NCBI GenBank assembly: GCA_965227905.1
Contig: OZ245780.1
Location: forward strand, 5,084,001-5,148,000
DNA length: 64,000 nucleotides
Direction of reading: 5' to 3'
Origin: CBDDHT01 sp965227905
GTDB taxonomy: Bacteria > Pseudomonadota > Alphaproteobacteria > Rhizobiales > Methyloligellaceae
The notes under the pieces are model-generated. The model was given only the letters and a program-made list of their open reading frames with translations, ran no database searches and was not told the DNA's origin. This document shows, piece after piece, positions 8,743 to 17,710 of this stretch; position 1 is the first letter of the stretch, and each line of letters begins with the position of its first letter. A program made the translations under genes and the position numbers.

Positions 8743-8812
8743 CCGTCCTCTCCCACGGCCCAACCACCCAAAAAGGATGCCCTCGGGATGGTTGGGCCGG
8801 GGGAGAGGACGG
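8743..8812. repeat. 70-bp hairpin element, 23 of 24 arm positions paired
   Basis: The left arm at 8743-8766 (CCGTCCTCTCCC, AC, GGCCCAACCA) pairs with 8789-8812 (TGGTTGGGCC, GG, GGGAGAGGACGG); only position 8755 is unpaired. The loop is 22 nt. It fills the gap between the epimerase gene (stop at 8838) and the sulfatase start (8691). It lacks a T-run, so it looks more like a palindromic repeat element than a simple terminator, though it would fold strongly in RNA. Confidence 0.85.
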
Positions 8813-8837
8813 TCAGCCCATTGCTATCGCCATTAAC

Positions 8838-9737
8838 TCAGAGAATTTCTTGCTTCAACCCGTCTTCTACGGAAACCGACGGTTCGAATTGCAGATCATC
8901 GGTCAGCCGCGAGACATCCACGGGACCGGCACTGCGGGCGCTGCCGGAAAATGCGGCGTCGGCGGCATTCGGCACCAGTCGGCGCACGACACCATGAAAA
9001 TTCCGCAGGCTCATATGGTTCCCTCCCGGGCCGGCTACATTGTAGACCGGATAGCGGGGACCCGGATGCTGGATGGCCGCCAAAGTGGCCCCCACCGCGT
9101 CGTTCATATGGGTCATCTGGATCGTCTCCTTGCCAGACACGAAATCGAGCTCTGCCGCCTGGCCTTTCGCGGTCTCCATGAGCCGCTGGCGCGCCAGCGC
9201 GAGGCCGGCGCCCAGAACAGAGCCGGGACCGAAGACACCGGAATAGCGCAGCGACACGAATTCGAGGCCGAAACGCCTGGAATAGCTTTGCCCCAGCGTC
9301 TCGCCAAGCCGTTTGGTCTCGCCATAGAGAGAGACGGAATCCGACAGCGGGTCGTCTTCCCGCATCAAATCGTGGCGCTCGCCATAGACGGCAATCGAGC
9401 TGGCAAAGACGACGCGGGAGACCGCATTGTCGCGCGCAGCCTCCAGGACGTTGACCAGTCCGGTCACATTGCTTTCGGCGGCGCCGGCCGGATCGTTGTC
9501 GCAATCCTGCTGAAGCATGGCCGCGAGATGCACGATCACGTCGGGCCTGAATGTTTCGACCGTATGGCGCGTCAGCTCAGCCGAGCGGATATCGGCGCAG
9601 AAATACACATGGCCCGTCGCGACGTCCGCGTTTGGCGGATGGCGGCTGACCGTGCCGACATCCGAACCCGTTTCAGCAAGGCGCTGGGCAAGTGCGCTTC
9701 CGATCAGGCCGGTGCCCCCGAATATCAAGACTTTCAT
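8838..9737 (-). CDS. NAD-dependent epimerase/dehydratase (extended SDR)
   Basis: 299 residues. The Rossmann motif GGTGLIGS is at the N-terminus, and the SDR catalytic pair is in SLYGETKRLGE (YxxxK) with upstream Ser residues in VFASSIAVYG. The C-terminal third contains TGLVN and YNVAGPG segments typical of UDP-sugar epimerase-like enzymes. It probably acts on a nucleotide sugar or similar hydroxy-ketone substrate with NAD in the cytoplasm; the exact reaction cannot be inferred. The gene is followed by a strong hairpin and then the sulfatase, and diverges from the caspase-like gene. Confidence 0.85.
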   Translation of the reverse strand: MKVLIFGGTGLIGSALAQRLAETGSDVGTVSRHPPNADVATGHVYFCADIRSAELTRHTVETFRPDVIVHLAAMLQQDCDNDPAGAAESNVTGLVNVLEAARDNAVSRVVFASSIAVYGERHDLMREDDPLSDSVSLYGETKRLGETLGQSYSRRFGLEFVSLRYSGVFGPGSVLGAGLALARQRLMETAKGQAAELDFVSGKETIQMTHMNDAVGATLAAIQHPGPRYPVYNVAGPGGNHMSLRNFHGVVRRLVPNAADAAFSGSARSAGPVDVSRLTDDLQFEPSVSVEDGLKQEIL

Positions 9738-9994
9738 CAGGCGATGTTAGGCGCAGCGCCGGTAACTGTCATCCCCATGCGTCGGATCGTCTATCATGTC
9801 CGCATCCCTTGCCAAGACACCAGGAAGACAGATTTCCGAAGATGCCAAATACCCCGCAAAAATACATCTTGTTCGGTTACACGGTCTCAGCGGACACGAC
9901 ATCGCCTTCGTGCGTCCAGCGTTGCTTGCTCGAAAACCCATGTATATTCTGGCGGATACCTCATTCGTGTCTGCAGTATTCCTGGGGAGGGCTG

Positions 9995-11503
9995 ATGCTC
10001 AGATATGCCGTAAGTGCTATCGCCTTTTTGGTCGTATTTTCTGGAGGACTTGCGCCAGTCTTTGCCGAAAAACGCGTTGCGTTGGTAATCGGCAACGCAT
10101 CCTACAAGCACCAACCGCAACTTATCAATGCGTCACGAGACGCGGAAGCGATTGCAGATAGCCTTCGGGATCTTGGCTTTTCAGTGGTCAGGCTTGAGCG
10201 AGATCTGGGGCGCGATGTACTGCGGCATAAGCTGATCGCGTTCGGCGACGAGGCCGCCAACGCCGATTGGGCACTGGTCTATTACGCCGGACACGGAATA
10301 GAGATGGGCGGAACGAATTATGTTGTTCCGGTCGACGCCCAACTCAAGCGTGACAAGCATGTGCGTATCGAAGCCGTCCCGCTCAATGAAATTCTCGAAG
10401 CTGTGGAAAGCGCTAGCAAACTGCGCCTCGTGATTCTCGATGCCTGTCGGAACAATCCCTTCCTGGCCAGTATCAAGCGCTCACGCGGCAGAACCCGGGC
10501 AATCGGGCGAGGGCTGGCACGCATCGAACCCAACAAGGGAACGCTGGTCGCCTATGCGGCACGCCATGGTCAGGTGGCATCCGACGGGGATGGCAAAAAC
10601 AGTCCCTATGTGTCTGCTCTTCTGAAGCATCTGAGCACACCCGGATTGGAAATATCCCTCATGTTCCGCCGCGTCCGCGACAGCGTGCTAAAGCTCACCA
10701 ATGGCGGTCAGGAACCATTTACCTACGGATCCCTGCCCGGCGTCGAACTGTACTTCAAGCGCGAAGACAACACAGTTCAATCGGAGCCTGTTCCATCGGT
10801 TGCAACGATTGTTCCCGACCGCGATGATATTGTCTGGGCGGCTATCTCGAGCTCGGTCAATCGAGGTGATTTTGCGTTCTATCTACGTCAGTTTCCAGAC
10901 GGCAAGCACATCGACAAGGCGCGTGCCAAGTTGGCGTCACTTACGATAATCCCGGAACGACCACCGGAGAAGGATCCGAAAGACCGGGAGAATGTCACCG
11001 ATCCGGCAACTATCAAGGACGCCCAACAGAGGCTCTACGAGCTCAACTACGAACCAGGGTCGGCCGACGGCCGAAGCGGCCCGCTTCTGGCGCAGGCGAT
11101 CAAGGACTTCCAAACCGATGCGAATCTGTCTCCGGATGGAGCCCTCACAAGAGGCCTGTTGAAACGCTTGCAGAGCGCCGGAACACTGAAACCCTGGGGA
11201 GCCATCGTCTATTCACCATCATCGGGCAATTGGGGTATGGCCTGGGGTGAGGAAACACGGACACGCGCCGTGGCTGCGGCACAGAAGACGTGCACCAATC
11301 AGTGCGATAAGGAACTGTCCTTCTTCAAAGGCTGGTGCGGTGCGTTCGCACATGCCGATCAAGGATGGTCCTTATCGTCTCGTTCCAGCATCGAGGAGGC
11401 ACGGAAACAGTCGCTCGCAAGCTGCAAGTCGCAGGCGACCGATTGTAGGATCCTTGCAGCCGTTTGTGCAGGCGGTTCGCACAAGTTTGTATCAGCCAAT
11501 TAG
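9995..11503 (+). CDS. Secreted caspase-like peptidase with PG-binding and DUF4189 domains
   Basis: 502 residues. A signal peptide (residues 1-24, ending FAEK) leads into a peptidase C14 caspase-fold domain with His100 in YYAGHG and Cys151 in LDACRNNP, the expected catalytic dyad. At about residues 345-395 there is a peptidoglycan-binding-like repeat (AQQRLYELNYEPG to ALTRGLLKRLQ). The C-terminus (from PWGAIVYS) is a Cys-rich DUF4189 domain. GGGGAGGGCTG precedes the ATG at 9995; the longer open frame upstream has no such site. The product should work in the periplasm or at the wall. A second secreted protein starts 14 nt downstream, so the two probably form an operon. Bacterial caspase homologues usually cleave after Arg or Lys; the target is unknown. 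Confidence 0.88.
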   Translation: MLRYAVSAIAFLVVFSGGLAPVFAEKRVALVIGNASYKHQPQLINASRDAEAIADSLRDLGFSVVRLERDLGRDVLRHKLIAFGDEAANADWALVYYAGHGIEMGGTNYVVPVDAQLKRDKHVRIEAVPLNEILEAVESASKLRLVILDACRNNPFLASIKRSRGRTRAIGRGLARIEPNKGTLVAYAARHGQVASDGDGKNSPYVSALLKHLSTPGLEISLMFRRVRDSVLKLTNGGQEPFTYGSLPGVELYFKREDNTVQSEPVPSVATIVPDRDDIVWAAISSSVNRGDFAFYLRQFPDGKHIDKARAKLASLTIIPERPPEKDPKDRENVTDPATIKDAQQRLYELNYEPGSADGRSGPLLAQAIKDFQTDANLSPDGALTRGLLKRLQSAGTLKPWGAIVYSPSSGNWGMAWGEETRTRAVAAAQKTCTNQCDKELSFFKGWCGAFAHADQGWSLSSRSSIEEARKQSLASCKSQATDCRILAAVCAGGSHKFVSAN

Positions 11504-11517
11504 AGGAAACAGAGTTG

Positions 11518-12093
11518 ATGCGTCGTGTTATGTCAGAAAGTTTGCGGTTCATCTGCGCGATGTCCCTGCTTGTTTATTTTGGATTGCGTCCGGCCCAGAC
11601 GGATGACCAGACACATTCGCTTTCAACCAAGCTTGCACAAGCTGGAGCCGTCGGAGGAACGGTCGGCCGCGGAAAGAAAGACTTGAGCGGGCAACCTCCG
11701 GCATCCCGCAAGCGATCGTCTCCAACCAAACGCTCGAAACCGCGCAAGAGCACCAAGAAGCCGAAACCTGTCGCCAGACCGCAGATATCCAAATCTCCCA
11801 ATATTAGTGGGACATGGTCCGGCTGGGGAACGGTATCGTTGCGGAAAACCGGCCAGAACACCTATTCGGGAACATATAGCCAGACTTATCGATCCCAGTA
11901 CGGCACGATCTCATTGCGAGTCAACGGTCGCACCGTATCGGGATCCTGGGCAGAAGGCACGATAAGCGCCGGACGAATCGTAAGCGCAAGGATTTCGTCT
12001 GACGGCCGTTCGATCTCCGGGACCTACAGCAGAACCACGCATTTTGCAGGCAGGACCCATGGCGGAGCATCGTTCTCATGGAGAAAGCGGTAA
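11518..12093 (+). CDS. Secreted low-complexity protein downstream of the caspase homologue
   Basis: 191 residues. A signal-like hydrophobic stretch (FICAMSLLVYFGL) is followed by a basic, Lys/Ser/Pro-rich linker at about residues 60-95 (KRSKPRKSTKKPK). The C-terminal domain of about 95 residues is Gly/Ser/Thr-rich, with repeated SGTWSGWG, YSGTYS and SGSWAEG phrases, suggesting a small beta-barrel or beta-sandwich. The stop is followed by no obvious partner. AGAGG lies 11 nt before the ATG at 11518. Because it starts 14 nt after the caspase-like gene it may be its substrate, inhibitor or partner; this is inference from position only. Confidence 0.65.
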   Translation: MRRVMSESLRFICAMSLLVYFGLRPAQTDDQTHSLSTKLAQAGAVGGTVGRGKKDLSGQPPASRKRSSPTKRSKPRKSTKKPKPVARPQISKSPNISGTWSGWGTVSLRKTGQNTYSGTYSQTYRSQYGTISLRVNGRTVSGSWAEGTISAGRIVSARISSDGRSISGTYSRTTHFAGRTHGGASFSWRKR

Positions 12094-12195
12094 CCCGGTT
12101 AACAATCGCGCGGGCCGTTGACTGTCACAAGATTGCGTCGAACGTCGGCGATGTTCTGCTCTAGAGCTGATCAAACAGGAGTGCGCTTGCAGACA

Positions 12196-13083
12196 TTATC
12201 GCTCGCCTTGCTGGGCCGCGAAAATGGACCGATACGTGTCGGTCGGCATCGGCGGCAGGCGGCACGGTTCAGGATCGAAGGTCGGGTAGTCGGGATGTTC
12301 TCCTCGCACGACCGTACCGCTATAGCGGCTTTTCTGGTTGGGAGGCATCAGCGGCAGACAGTCTGCCGACGAATAGGCATTCAACAGAAACGGGCGCGGG
12401 CGCGTCGGATGGCGGTTCGGCTCCGAGCCATGCACGGCACGGCAATGATGGACGGTGACCGTACCCGCCGGCCCTTTCAGATATTCAGCCTTGTCGATGG
12501 CGATTTCGGGCAGATCCTTGTCGTCGATAAACCCGCGCCACTTTTTGCGCGCGCCGAAATGGTCGTAGATGGGCCCTGTATGACTGCCCGGCACAACACC
12601 CATCGGCCCCATCTCGTCGTCGATCTCGGTCAGCGCGACACCGATCGTCACGACATTGTAGGCGGTATGCGGCCAGAACGGGATGTCCTGGTGCCATTTG
12701 ACCTCGGCGCCGCCGCCGGCCCATTTGAAATTCAGCTTGCCGTGATGGAATTTGAGATTGGGACCGAGAAGATCTTCGGCGACATCCACAATCGGCCCTT
12801 CGCTGGTGAACTCCCAGAAGACGGGATCGTGATCCTGCGGCGTCATCAGCCGGCGCAAGCGCGGATCATCGGCCGAATGGCCCGCCTCCAGATCGAATTT
12901 GTTGTTGGTCTCGGTGACCGAGCGGCTCTCCTCGACCTGTGCGGCCGTTGCCGCCTCCAGACGTTCCATCCATTCAGCGCCGATAAAAGCAGGCAGGCAG
13001 AGATAACCCGTTTCCAGAAAGGACTGGCGCTGGGCGTCGGTCAACACTTTCGCCGGCCGGCTCGGCTTCTCGATGACAGTCAT
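12196..13083 (-). CDS. Phytanoyl-CoA dioxygenase (PhyH) family protein
   Basis: 295 residues, typical for the family. The iron ligands are visible: HxD in VKWHQDIPFW and the distal His in TVHHCRAVHGSEPN, with Arg residues after it (PTRPRP) for 2-oxoglutarate. The family uses Fe(II), O2 and 2-oxoglutarate to hydroxylate an unactivated carbon. The ATG at 13083 is preferred over 13092 because AAAGGG lies at good spacing only from the inner one. The gene diverges from an SDR and an alpha/beta hydrolase, a setting that fits a small catabolic cluster. The substrate is unknown. Confidence 0.85.
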   Translation of the reverse strand: MTVIEKPSRPAKVLTDAQRQSFLETGYLCLPAFIGAEWMERLEAATAAQVEESRSVTETNNKFDLEAGHSADDPRLRRLMTPQDHDPVFWEFTSEGPIVDVAEDLLGPNLKFHHGKLNFKWAGGGAEVKWHQDIPFWPHTAYNVVTIGVALTEIDDEMGPMGVVPGSHTGPIYDHFGARKKWRGFIDDKDLPEIAIDKAEYLKGPAGTVTVHHCRAVHGSEPNRHPTRPRPFLLNAYSSADCLPLMPPNQKSRYSGTVVRGEHPDYPTFDPEPCRLPPMPTDTYRSIFAAQQGER

Positions 13084-13192
13084 AACGGGCATTCCCTTTG
13101 TGTATGGTTTTTCCGATTATGGACCGGCATCGGCTGCGCCATCAATATAGTCGCAACCTCGCTTGATATTCGCTGTGTGGGCAGTCTTCGTT

Positions 13193-13996
13193 ATGACCAC
13201 TGATCAGACCAGTCAGAAGCCTGCCAGGCGGGCACGCCTTGAAGGCAAGATAGCCGTTGTTACCGGCGGCGCGATGGGGATCGGACGTGCGATTGCCGCC
13301 GCCTTTATCGACAATGGCGCATCAGTGCTGGTTGTCGATCGTCAGGCAGATGCGGTCGGTGAGGCAGCCGCGGAGCTGGGCGACAACGCCCATGGATTCG
13401 TGGCCGACATCACCGACGGGAAGACGCTCGAGCCGTTTGCCCCTCTGGTCAAAGAGCGGTTTGGGCAGCTCGATATCCTCGTCAACAATGCCGGCAGCCG
13501 GATCATCAAACCATTTCTGGAACACACCGAAGAAGATTTCCGGCGCATGCTCGACGTCAATATCGTCGGGCACTTTCTCACCTGCAAAGCACTTATCCCT
13601 TTGATGATCGAGACAGGCGGGCGACGGATTATCAACACGGTTTCGATCGCCAGCTGGCAGGGACGGCCGAACCGCATCGGATATTGCGCTGGCAAAGGCG
13701 GTCAATATGCCTTCACGCGCGCGCTTGCCGCCGACATGGCTGTCCATGGAATCCGGGTCAACGGTATCGCGCCCGGCATGATCGCAAGCCCGCTGAACAA
13801 ACAATTCACCGAGGACTCCAGCCTTGCCGAGTCCTGGAACTCGGAAAATCTGGTCGGTCGATGGGGCGCACCGGAAGACGTCGCATCGGCTGCAGTCTTC
13901 CTGGCGTCTGATGAGGCCGACTTCATTAACGGCGAATTCATCACAATTGACGGAGGAGCCGTCGCCGCCCTGGTACGCCGTGGCGAGCTCGACTAA
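13193..13996 (+). CDS. Short-chain dehydrogenase/reductase
   Basis: 267 residues. Classical SDR features are in order: TGGAMGIGRA for the dinucleotide, NNAG, the active-site Ser in NTVSIASWQG, YCAGK as YxxxK, and the C-terminal FINGEFITIDGG. It should oxidise or reduce an alcohol/ketone with NAD(P)H in the cytoplasm. The ATG at 13193 gives a normal SDR N-terminus; the ATG 30 bp upstream would add a hydrophobic stretch with no better binding site. It is separated by 10 nt from the downstream hydrolase and is divergent from the PhyH gene, so the three probably act on one substrate. Confidence 0.88.
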   Translation: MTTDQTSQKPARRARLEGKIAVVTGGAMGIGRAIAAAFIDNGASVLVVDRQADAVGEAAAELGDNAHGFVADITDGKTLEPFAPLVKERFGQLDILVNNAGSRIIKPFLEHTEEDFRRMLDVNIVGHFLTCKALIPLMIETGGRRIINTVSIASWQGRPNRIGYCAGKGGQYAFTRALAADMAVHGIRVNGIAPGMIASPLNKQFTEDSSLAESWNSENLVGRWGAPEDVASAAVFLASDEADFINGEFITIDGGAVAALVRRGELD

Positions 13997-14006
13997 AGAG
14001 AGACCT

Positions 14007-14906
14007 ATGAAAACCAGTGAACAAGAATTCGAAAACAAGCCCGCCACCAGGCCATGGCATTCGATAGCGCCCGAAGATATGGAGTCCCATTTCAATCCGC
14101 GGGCAATCATTCCGGATGTCGAGGGCTATGGCCGCCGCCGCGAAGGTGTCAACGAGCAGGCGCGTGGCTGGCCGGGTCGTATTGCGGATATCTCCTATGG
14201 CGATACAGACCGCAAAGTGCTGGACATCTATCCACCAAAGGATGCTCAGGGCCCGTTACCGGTTCACCTGTTCATTCATGGAGGATTCTGGCGCAGTCGC
14301 TCGAAGGACGAGTTTCCCTATGTAGGACAGGCCTTGGCCGAGCAGGGTTTTCTCACCGTCGTGATCACTTATCCGCTGTGTCCTGAATCCGATCTCGATG
14401 CGGTTGTCGAAGGCACACGGCAGGCCTTCCAGTGGGTCGCAGAAAACATCGCGGACTATGGCGGAGACCCGGCCCGAATTTCCATCTCAGGCCACTCGGC
14501 CGGCGCACATCTTGGGGCCGCTATTCTGGCGGAGGACTGGGCGGCGAGAGGCTTGCCGAACGTGCAAATCGAGAACGCGGTTCTCATCAGCGGCATCTAC
14601 GATCCGGAGCCTGCACGGCACACCACCGTGATGGCGGAAATCAATCTGACCGATGATTTGATCGCGCGCCACGACTATACGACCCATGCCGCGCGGGTGA
14701 AGTGCCCGGTTACGGTCATCGCCGGTGGGGGCGAGCCCAGGGGTTGGATTTCGCAATCGGAAGTCTATGCCGAGCATCTACGACGCGCCGGATATGACGT
14801 GACCTATTTCGAAAGCGGTCAAGACAACCATTTTGATCTGCAGAATCAGTACCTTGACCCTACATCGGACATTATGACGGCCATTCTTGGCGGTCAGAAT
14901 GCCTGA
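14007..14906 (+). CDS. Alpha/beta hydrolase, kynurenine-formamidase-like
   Basis: 299 residues. The HGGFW oxyanion motif (IHGGFWRSRS) is the signature of the esterase/arylformamidase group, the nucleophile elbow is SGHSAGAHLG, and a C-terminal DNHFDL supplies the catalytic His. The enzyme should hydrolyse an ester, amide or formamide in the cytoplasm. GAGAGACCT precedes the ATG. It is the second gene after an SDR in a presumed operon. True kynurenine formamidase is possible, but no tryptophan-catabolic genes are near, so hydrolysis of another ester or amide in the PhyH/SDR pathway fits equally well. Confidence 0.85.
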   Translation: MKTSEQEFENKPATRPWHSIAPEDMESHFNPRAIIPDVEGYGRRREGVNEQARGWPGRIADISYGDTDRKVLDIYPPKDAQGPLPVHLFIHGGFWRSRSKDEFPYVGQALAEQGFLTVVITYPLCPESDLDAVVEGTRQAFQWVAENIADYGGDPARISISGHSAGAHLGAAILAEDWAARGLPNVQIENAVLISGIYDPEPARHTTVMAEINLTDDLIARHDYTTHAARVKCPVTVIAGGGEPRGWISQSEVYAEHLRRAGYDVTYFESGQDNHFDLQNQYLDPTSDIMTAILGGQNA

Positions 14907-15013
14907 CGATGCGCACCTGGCAGAGCATTTGCCGGGAGCGATCTGTTCAGCGTTGGTTGTCTAATATGAAAGGACCGTCCGACATCGGAAAACGAACCGG
15001 AGGTAAATGATCC

Positions 15014-15208
15014 TTACATCTGGAACGGGCGAAGCTGATATTCTTTCGCGACGCGCTCGTTCGGCTCTTTTTCACTTTTTATGCGGTACTGCCGCACTTC
15101 ACCGTCGACCGGTAGCAGTCGAACCACCTCGTATGGACCATTGGCCGCACGCGGTACTTTCGGCGAGAGCGCTACGCGACTGCCGACCTTATACTTGTAC
15201 CCAGTCAT
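15014..15208 (-). CDS. Small conserved alphaproteobacterial protein, 64 aa
   Basis: A 64-residue soluble protein: YKVGSRVAL, then PYEVVRLLP, QYRIKSEKEPNERVAKE, ending LRPF. I recognise this pattern as a small conserved protein common in Rhizobiales genomes, with an SH3-like beta pattern and no assigned function. The composition and the match to the conserved pattern support a real gene. It stands between the hydrolase and the aminotransferase genes with no operon partner. Confidence 0.75.
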   Translation of the reverse strand: MTGYKYKVGSRVALSPKVPRAANGPYEVVRLLPVDGEVRQYRIKSEKEPNERVAKEYQLRPFQM

Positions 15209-15344
15209 TCCTTATTTCCCGGAGCCCCCCTTGTCGTCTTTACTCGTTGGCTCGCAGAGCCGCTCCCAGTGTTGCATGTAACTGCTGCCCAGACCAATGA
15301 AAATCGATTCGCAAGGGCAATTTTCGAGATTGGATGTCTCAGTT

Positions 15345-16556
15345 TTACGATCGGCGTGCCATTTCATCGACGATGATTTCGGCGATCAGCCGGCAGTCGT
15401 CTTCGTCAAAAGTGAGCGGAACACGCATGTCGCATGTCCGCGAGAGCTGGCGCAGTGTTTGCGGCAATTCGGGCATGTCGCCGAGGTAGCGCCAGCTGTC
15501 GTAGCGGCTGGTGAATGCCTTCGGTTCCGCATCGCCAAACCATTTCAGTTCCACACCACGTGCGGCACATCCTTCCACGAGTTCCGGAATTCGCTCCGGC
15601 TCCATACCGGTCACAAGAAACTGGATCGAGCTGCCGACAAAGGCCTCATGTTGCGCCCGCTCGGGCAGCCGCAGTCCTGGAGAAGCCCGCAAACCTTCTT
15701 CCAAAATCCGATACCGAATGTTCCATCGCGCAATGGCATCGTCCAACGCCGCAAGCTGCGGGCGAAGGATTGCCGCGCGCAGATTGTCCATCCGGCCACT
15801 CATATTGGCGCTTGTGAGCCGTACGTCCCGGAAGACCGCTTCATCCGGTGCTGCGCCATTGCGGCCGTAAAGCATGTAGGAACCGGAATGCATGATCGCG
15901 CGGGCGGCGATCTCCGAATCGTCCGTGGTCAGCAATCCGCCTTCCCCGGAATTCATGTGCTTGTAGGTCTGAGTGCTGAAGCAGGCCACCTTTCCATGAT
16001 TGCCGGACCGAACGCCTTTCCAGTGCGCGCCCATCGTGTGTGCGCAGTCTTCGATCAGTGTCAGGTCGTGGCGCTCGCAGACGGCGACGACCGCATCCAT
16101 GTCCGCCATGTGGCCGCGCATATGAGAGAGCAGCAGGAATCGTGCGCCGCTCTCTGCCGCCTTACGTTCCAGATCCTCGATATCGATGTGCCAGTTGTCG
16201 TCGATATCGATCAGGACAGGCACACCGCCGGCGTTGTGCATGGCGCCGGGCACGGGCGCCAAGGTGTAGGCATTTGCCAGGATCTTTTCGCCATGCTGCA
16301 GACCTGCGGCTCTCAGAGCGACCTGGATTGCATAGCCGCCCGAGGCGCAGGCAAGGCAGTATTTCGCGCCTTGGTAAGCAGCATACTCGCGTTCGAGAAG
16401 GGACGCTTCAGCCTCTTCGCCCTCGGCCACGTTGTAGCGATGCAGACGACCGGATCGCATGACCGCCACCGCCTGCTCGATTGCGGTTTCCGGAATGGCT
16501 TCCTGCTGAGTGAAAGAGCGCGTAAACGTCTTCGTATCCGGCGCCATGTCTTGCAT
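15345..16556 (-). CDS. DegT/DnrJ/EryC1/StrS-family aminotransferase
   Basis: 403 residues. A fold type I PLP enzyme of the sugar-aminotransferase family: Asp170 in LIEDCAHTMG contacts the pyridine nitrogen, and Lys199 in TQTYKHMNSGEGG is the probable Schiff-base lysine. ACASGGYAI at about 70 is the phosphate-binding region. Family members aminate keto-sugars or related ketones from glutamate or glutamine. AAGGAGAGCAAGA precedes the ATG. It starts 12 nt after the LysR gene on the same strand, so it is probably co-transcribed with its regulator. There is no polysaccharide cluster around it, which leaves the substrate open. Confidence 0.85.
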   Translation of the reverse strand: MQDMAPDTKTFTRSFTQQEAIPETAIEQAVAVMRSGRLHRYNVAEGEEAEASLLEREYAAYQGAKYCLACASGGYAIQVALRAAGLQHGEKILANAYTLAPVPGAMHNAGGVPVLIDIDDNWHIDIEDLERKAAESGARFLLLSHMRGHMADMDAVVAVCERHDLTLIEDCAHTMGAHWKGVRSGNHGKVACFSTQTYKHMNSGEGGLLTTDDSEIAARAIMHSGSYMLYGRNGAAPDEAVFRDVRLTSANMSGRMDNLRAAILRPQLAALDDAIARWNIRYRILEEGLRASPGLRLPERAQHEAFVGSSIQFLVTGMEPERIPELVEGCAARGVELKWFGDAEPKAFTSRYDSWRYLGDMPELPQTLRQLSRTCDMRVPLTFDEDDCRLIAEIIVDEMARRS

Positions 16557-16568
16557 TCTTGCTCTCCT

Positions 16569-17528
16569 TTACGCCGGGTTCGACGACTTTCCAGCGGCTT
16601 GCGGATTCTGCCATCCGGGATCTTTGACCAGGTCAGCAACAATTTCTTCGATGATCGCACCAACTGCAAGCGTCGCCGCGGCAGGTGCCCGGTCCCGCTG
16701 TCGCACCAGACACCAGTCGCGCGCCAGTTGCGGGATCGCGAGAGGCGTAATGGTGAGATCGCCGCGCGCCACTTCGTCATGCACGAAAGAGATGCACTGG
16801 ATCGTATATCCGAGCCCGGCCTGAACCAGTCGCTTGATCATCGTGCTGCTGTCCACATTCTCGCGAACGTCCAGGGAAATACGCTTCGCAGAGGCAATCC
16901 GATCAATTGCCAGTCTCAACGCATTCGGACGACTGGGAAGAAGCAGCGGATAAGACGCAAGTTTTGCCAGTGTCACCGGGCCTTTGGCAGCCTTTCTTGC
17001 TGGGCCTACCGCATTGCCTGGACCGATCAACAACATCGGTTCAGTCAGAAGCCGCGTGATGTGAAAGGCCGTATCGCTCTTATCGGCGTGATAAATCCCC
17101 AGTTCGATCTCATCGTCCAGCAGGTTCTGAGAAATCACAGCCGACAACCCCTCGCTCAATGCCAATCGGATGTTCGGATAGCGGTCGCGAACCTCCTGAA
17201 CCAGTCTAGGTGCGATGATCGATCCAACGGCCGGTATCATCGCCACCGTAACCGGCCCGGCCGGATCTTCTTCCCAGCTCTTTGCCTCGGCCCTGGTTTT
17301 GTCGACCTGCCGCAAGATGACCGTGGCCCGATCCACCAGCCGTTCGCCTGCACGGGTCAGAAGAATGCCGCGCGCGCTGCGTTGCAGCAGTTCCACATCC
17401 AAATCCTGCTCGAGTTTGCGGATCTGCCGGCTGAGCGCGGGCTGCGCCACATGAAGATATGCGGCCGCTCGTGTGATGCTGCCGAACTGCGCAACCGTCA
17501 CGAAGTATCGAAGGCTTCGAATATCCAC
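16569..17528 (-). CDS. LysR-family transcriptional regulator
   Basis: 319 residues from a GTG start. The N-terminal winged helix-turn-helix is clear (DIRSLRYFVTVAQFGSIT, AAYLHVAQPALSRQIRKLE), followed by the periplasmic-binding-like effector domain (from about 90: GPVTVAMIPAVG). The GTG at 17528 with CCGAGGATTGCT upstream gives the standard LysR start; an ATG much further upstream would add about 60 extra residues. It diverges from the TauD-like gene at 17711 and precedes the DegT aminotransferase, so it may control both directions from the 182-bp gap. Confidence 0.9.
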   Translation of the reverse strand: MDIRSLRYFVTVAQFGSITRAAAYLHVAQPALSRQIRKLEQDLDVELLQRSARGILLTRAGERLVDRATVILRQVDKTRAEAKSWEEDPAGPVTVAMIPAVGSIIAPRLVQEVRDRYPNIRLALSEGLSAVISQNLLDDEIELGIYHADKSDTAFHITRLLTEPMLLIGPGNAVGPARKAAKGPVTLAKLASYPLLLPSRPNALRLAIDRIASAKRISLDVRENVDSSTMIKRLVQAGLGYTIQCISFVHDEVARGDLTITPLAIPQLARDWCLVRQRDRAPAAATLAVGAIIEEIVADLVKDPGWQNPQAAGKSSNPA

Positions 17529-17710
17529 AGCAATCCTCGGCTCGGCAGGCTCGTCCACGCCAACACAAAATATATCGCTAAGAACATTCTCATGCCATTT
17601 CGGCATGGCATAGAGCAAGATCGGTATTTCCCAACGCACGGCACACTGCCCTACTCTGCAATCAAATCGGCAGGAAACTGGCGAACGCTTCGGTCGAAAG
17701 GGACTACGTG

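Noticed and set aside
6604..8997. A 797-codon open frame on the plus strand.
   Set aside because: It runs antisense to the sulfatase gene and through the repeat block; its protein has no recognisable domain and the minus-strand sulfatase has motifs and a binding site.
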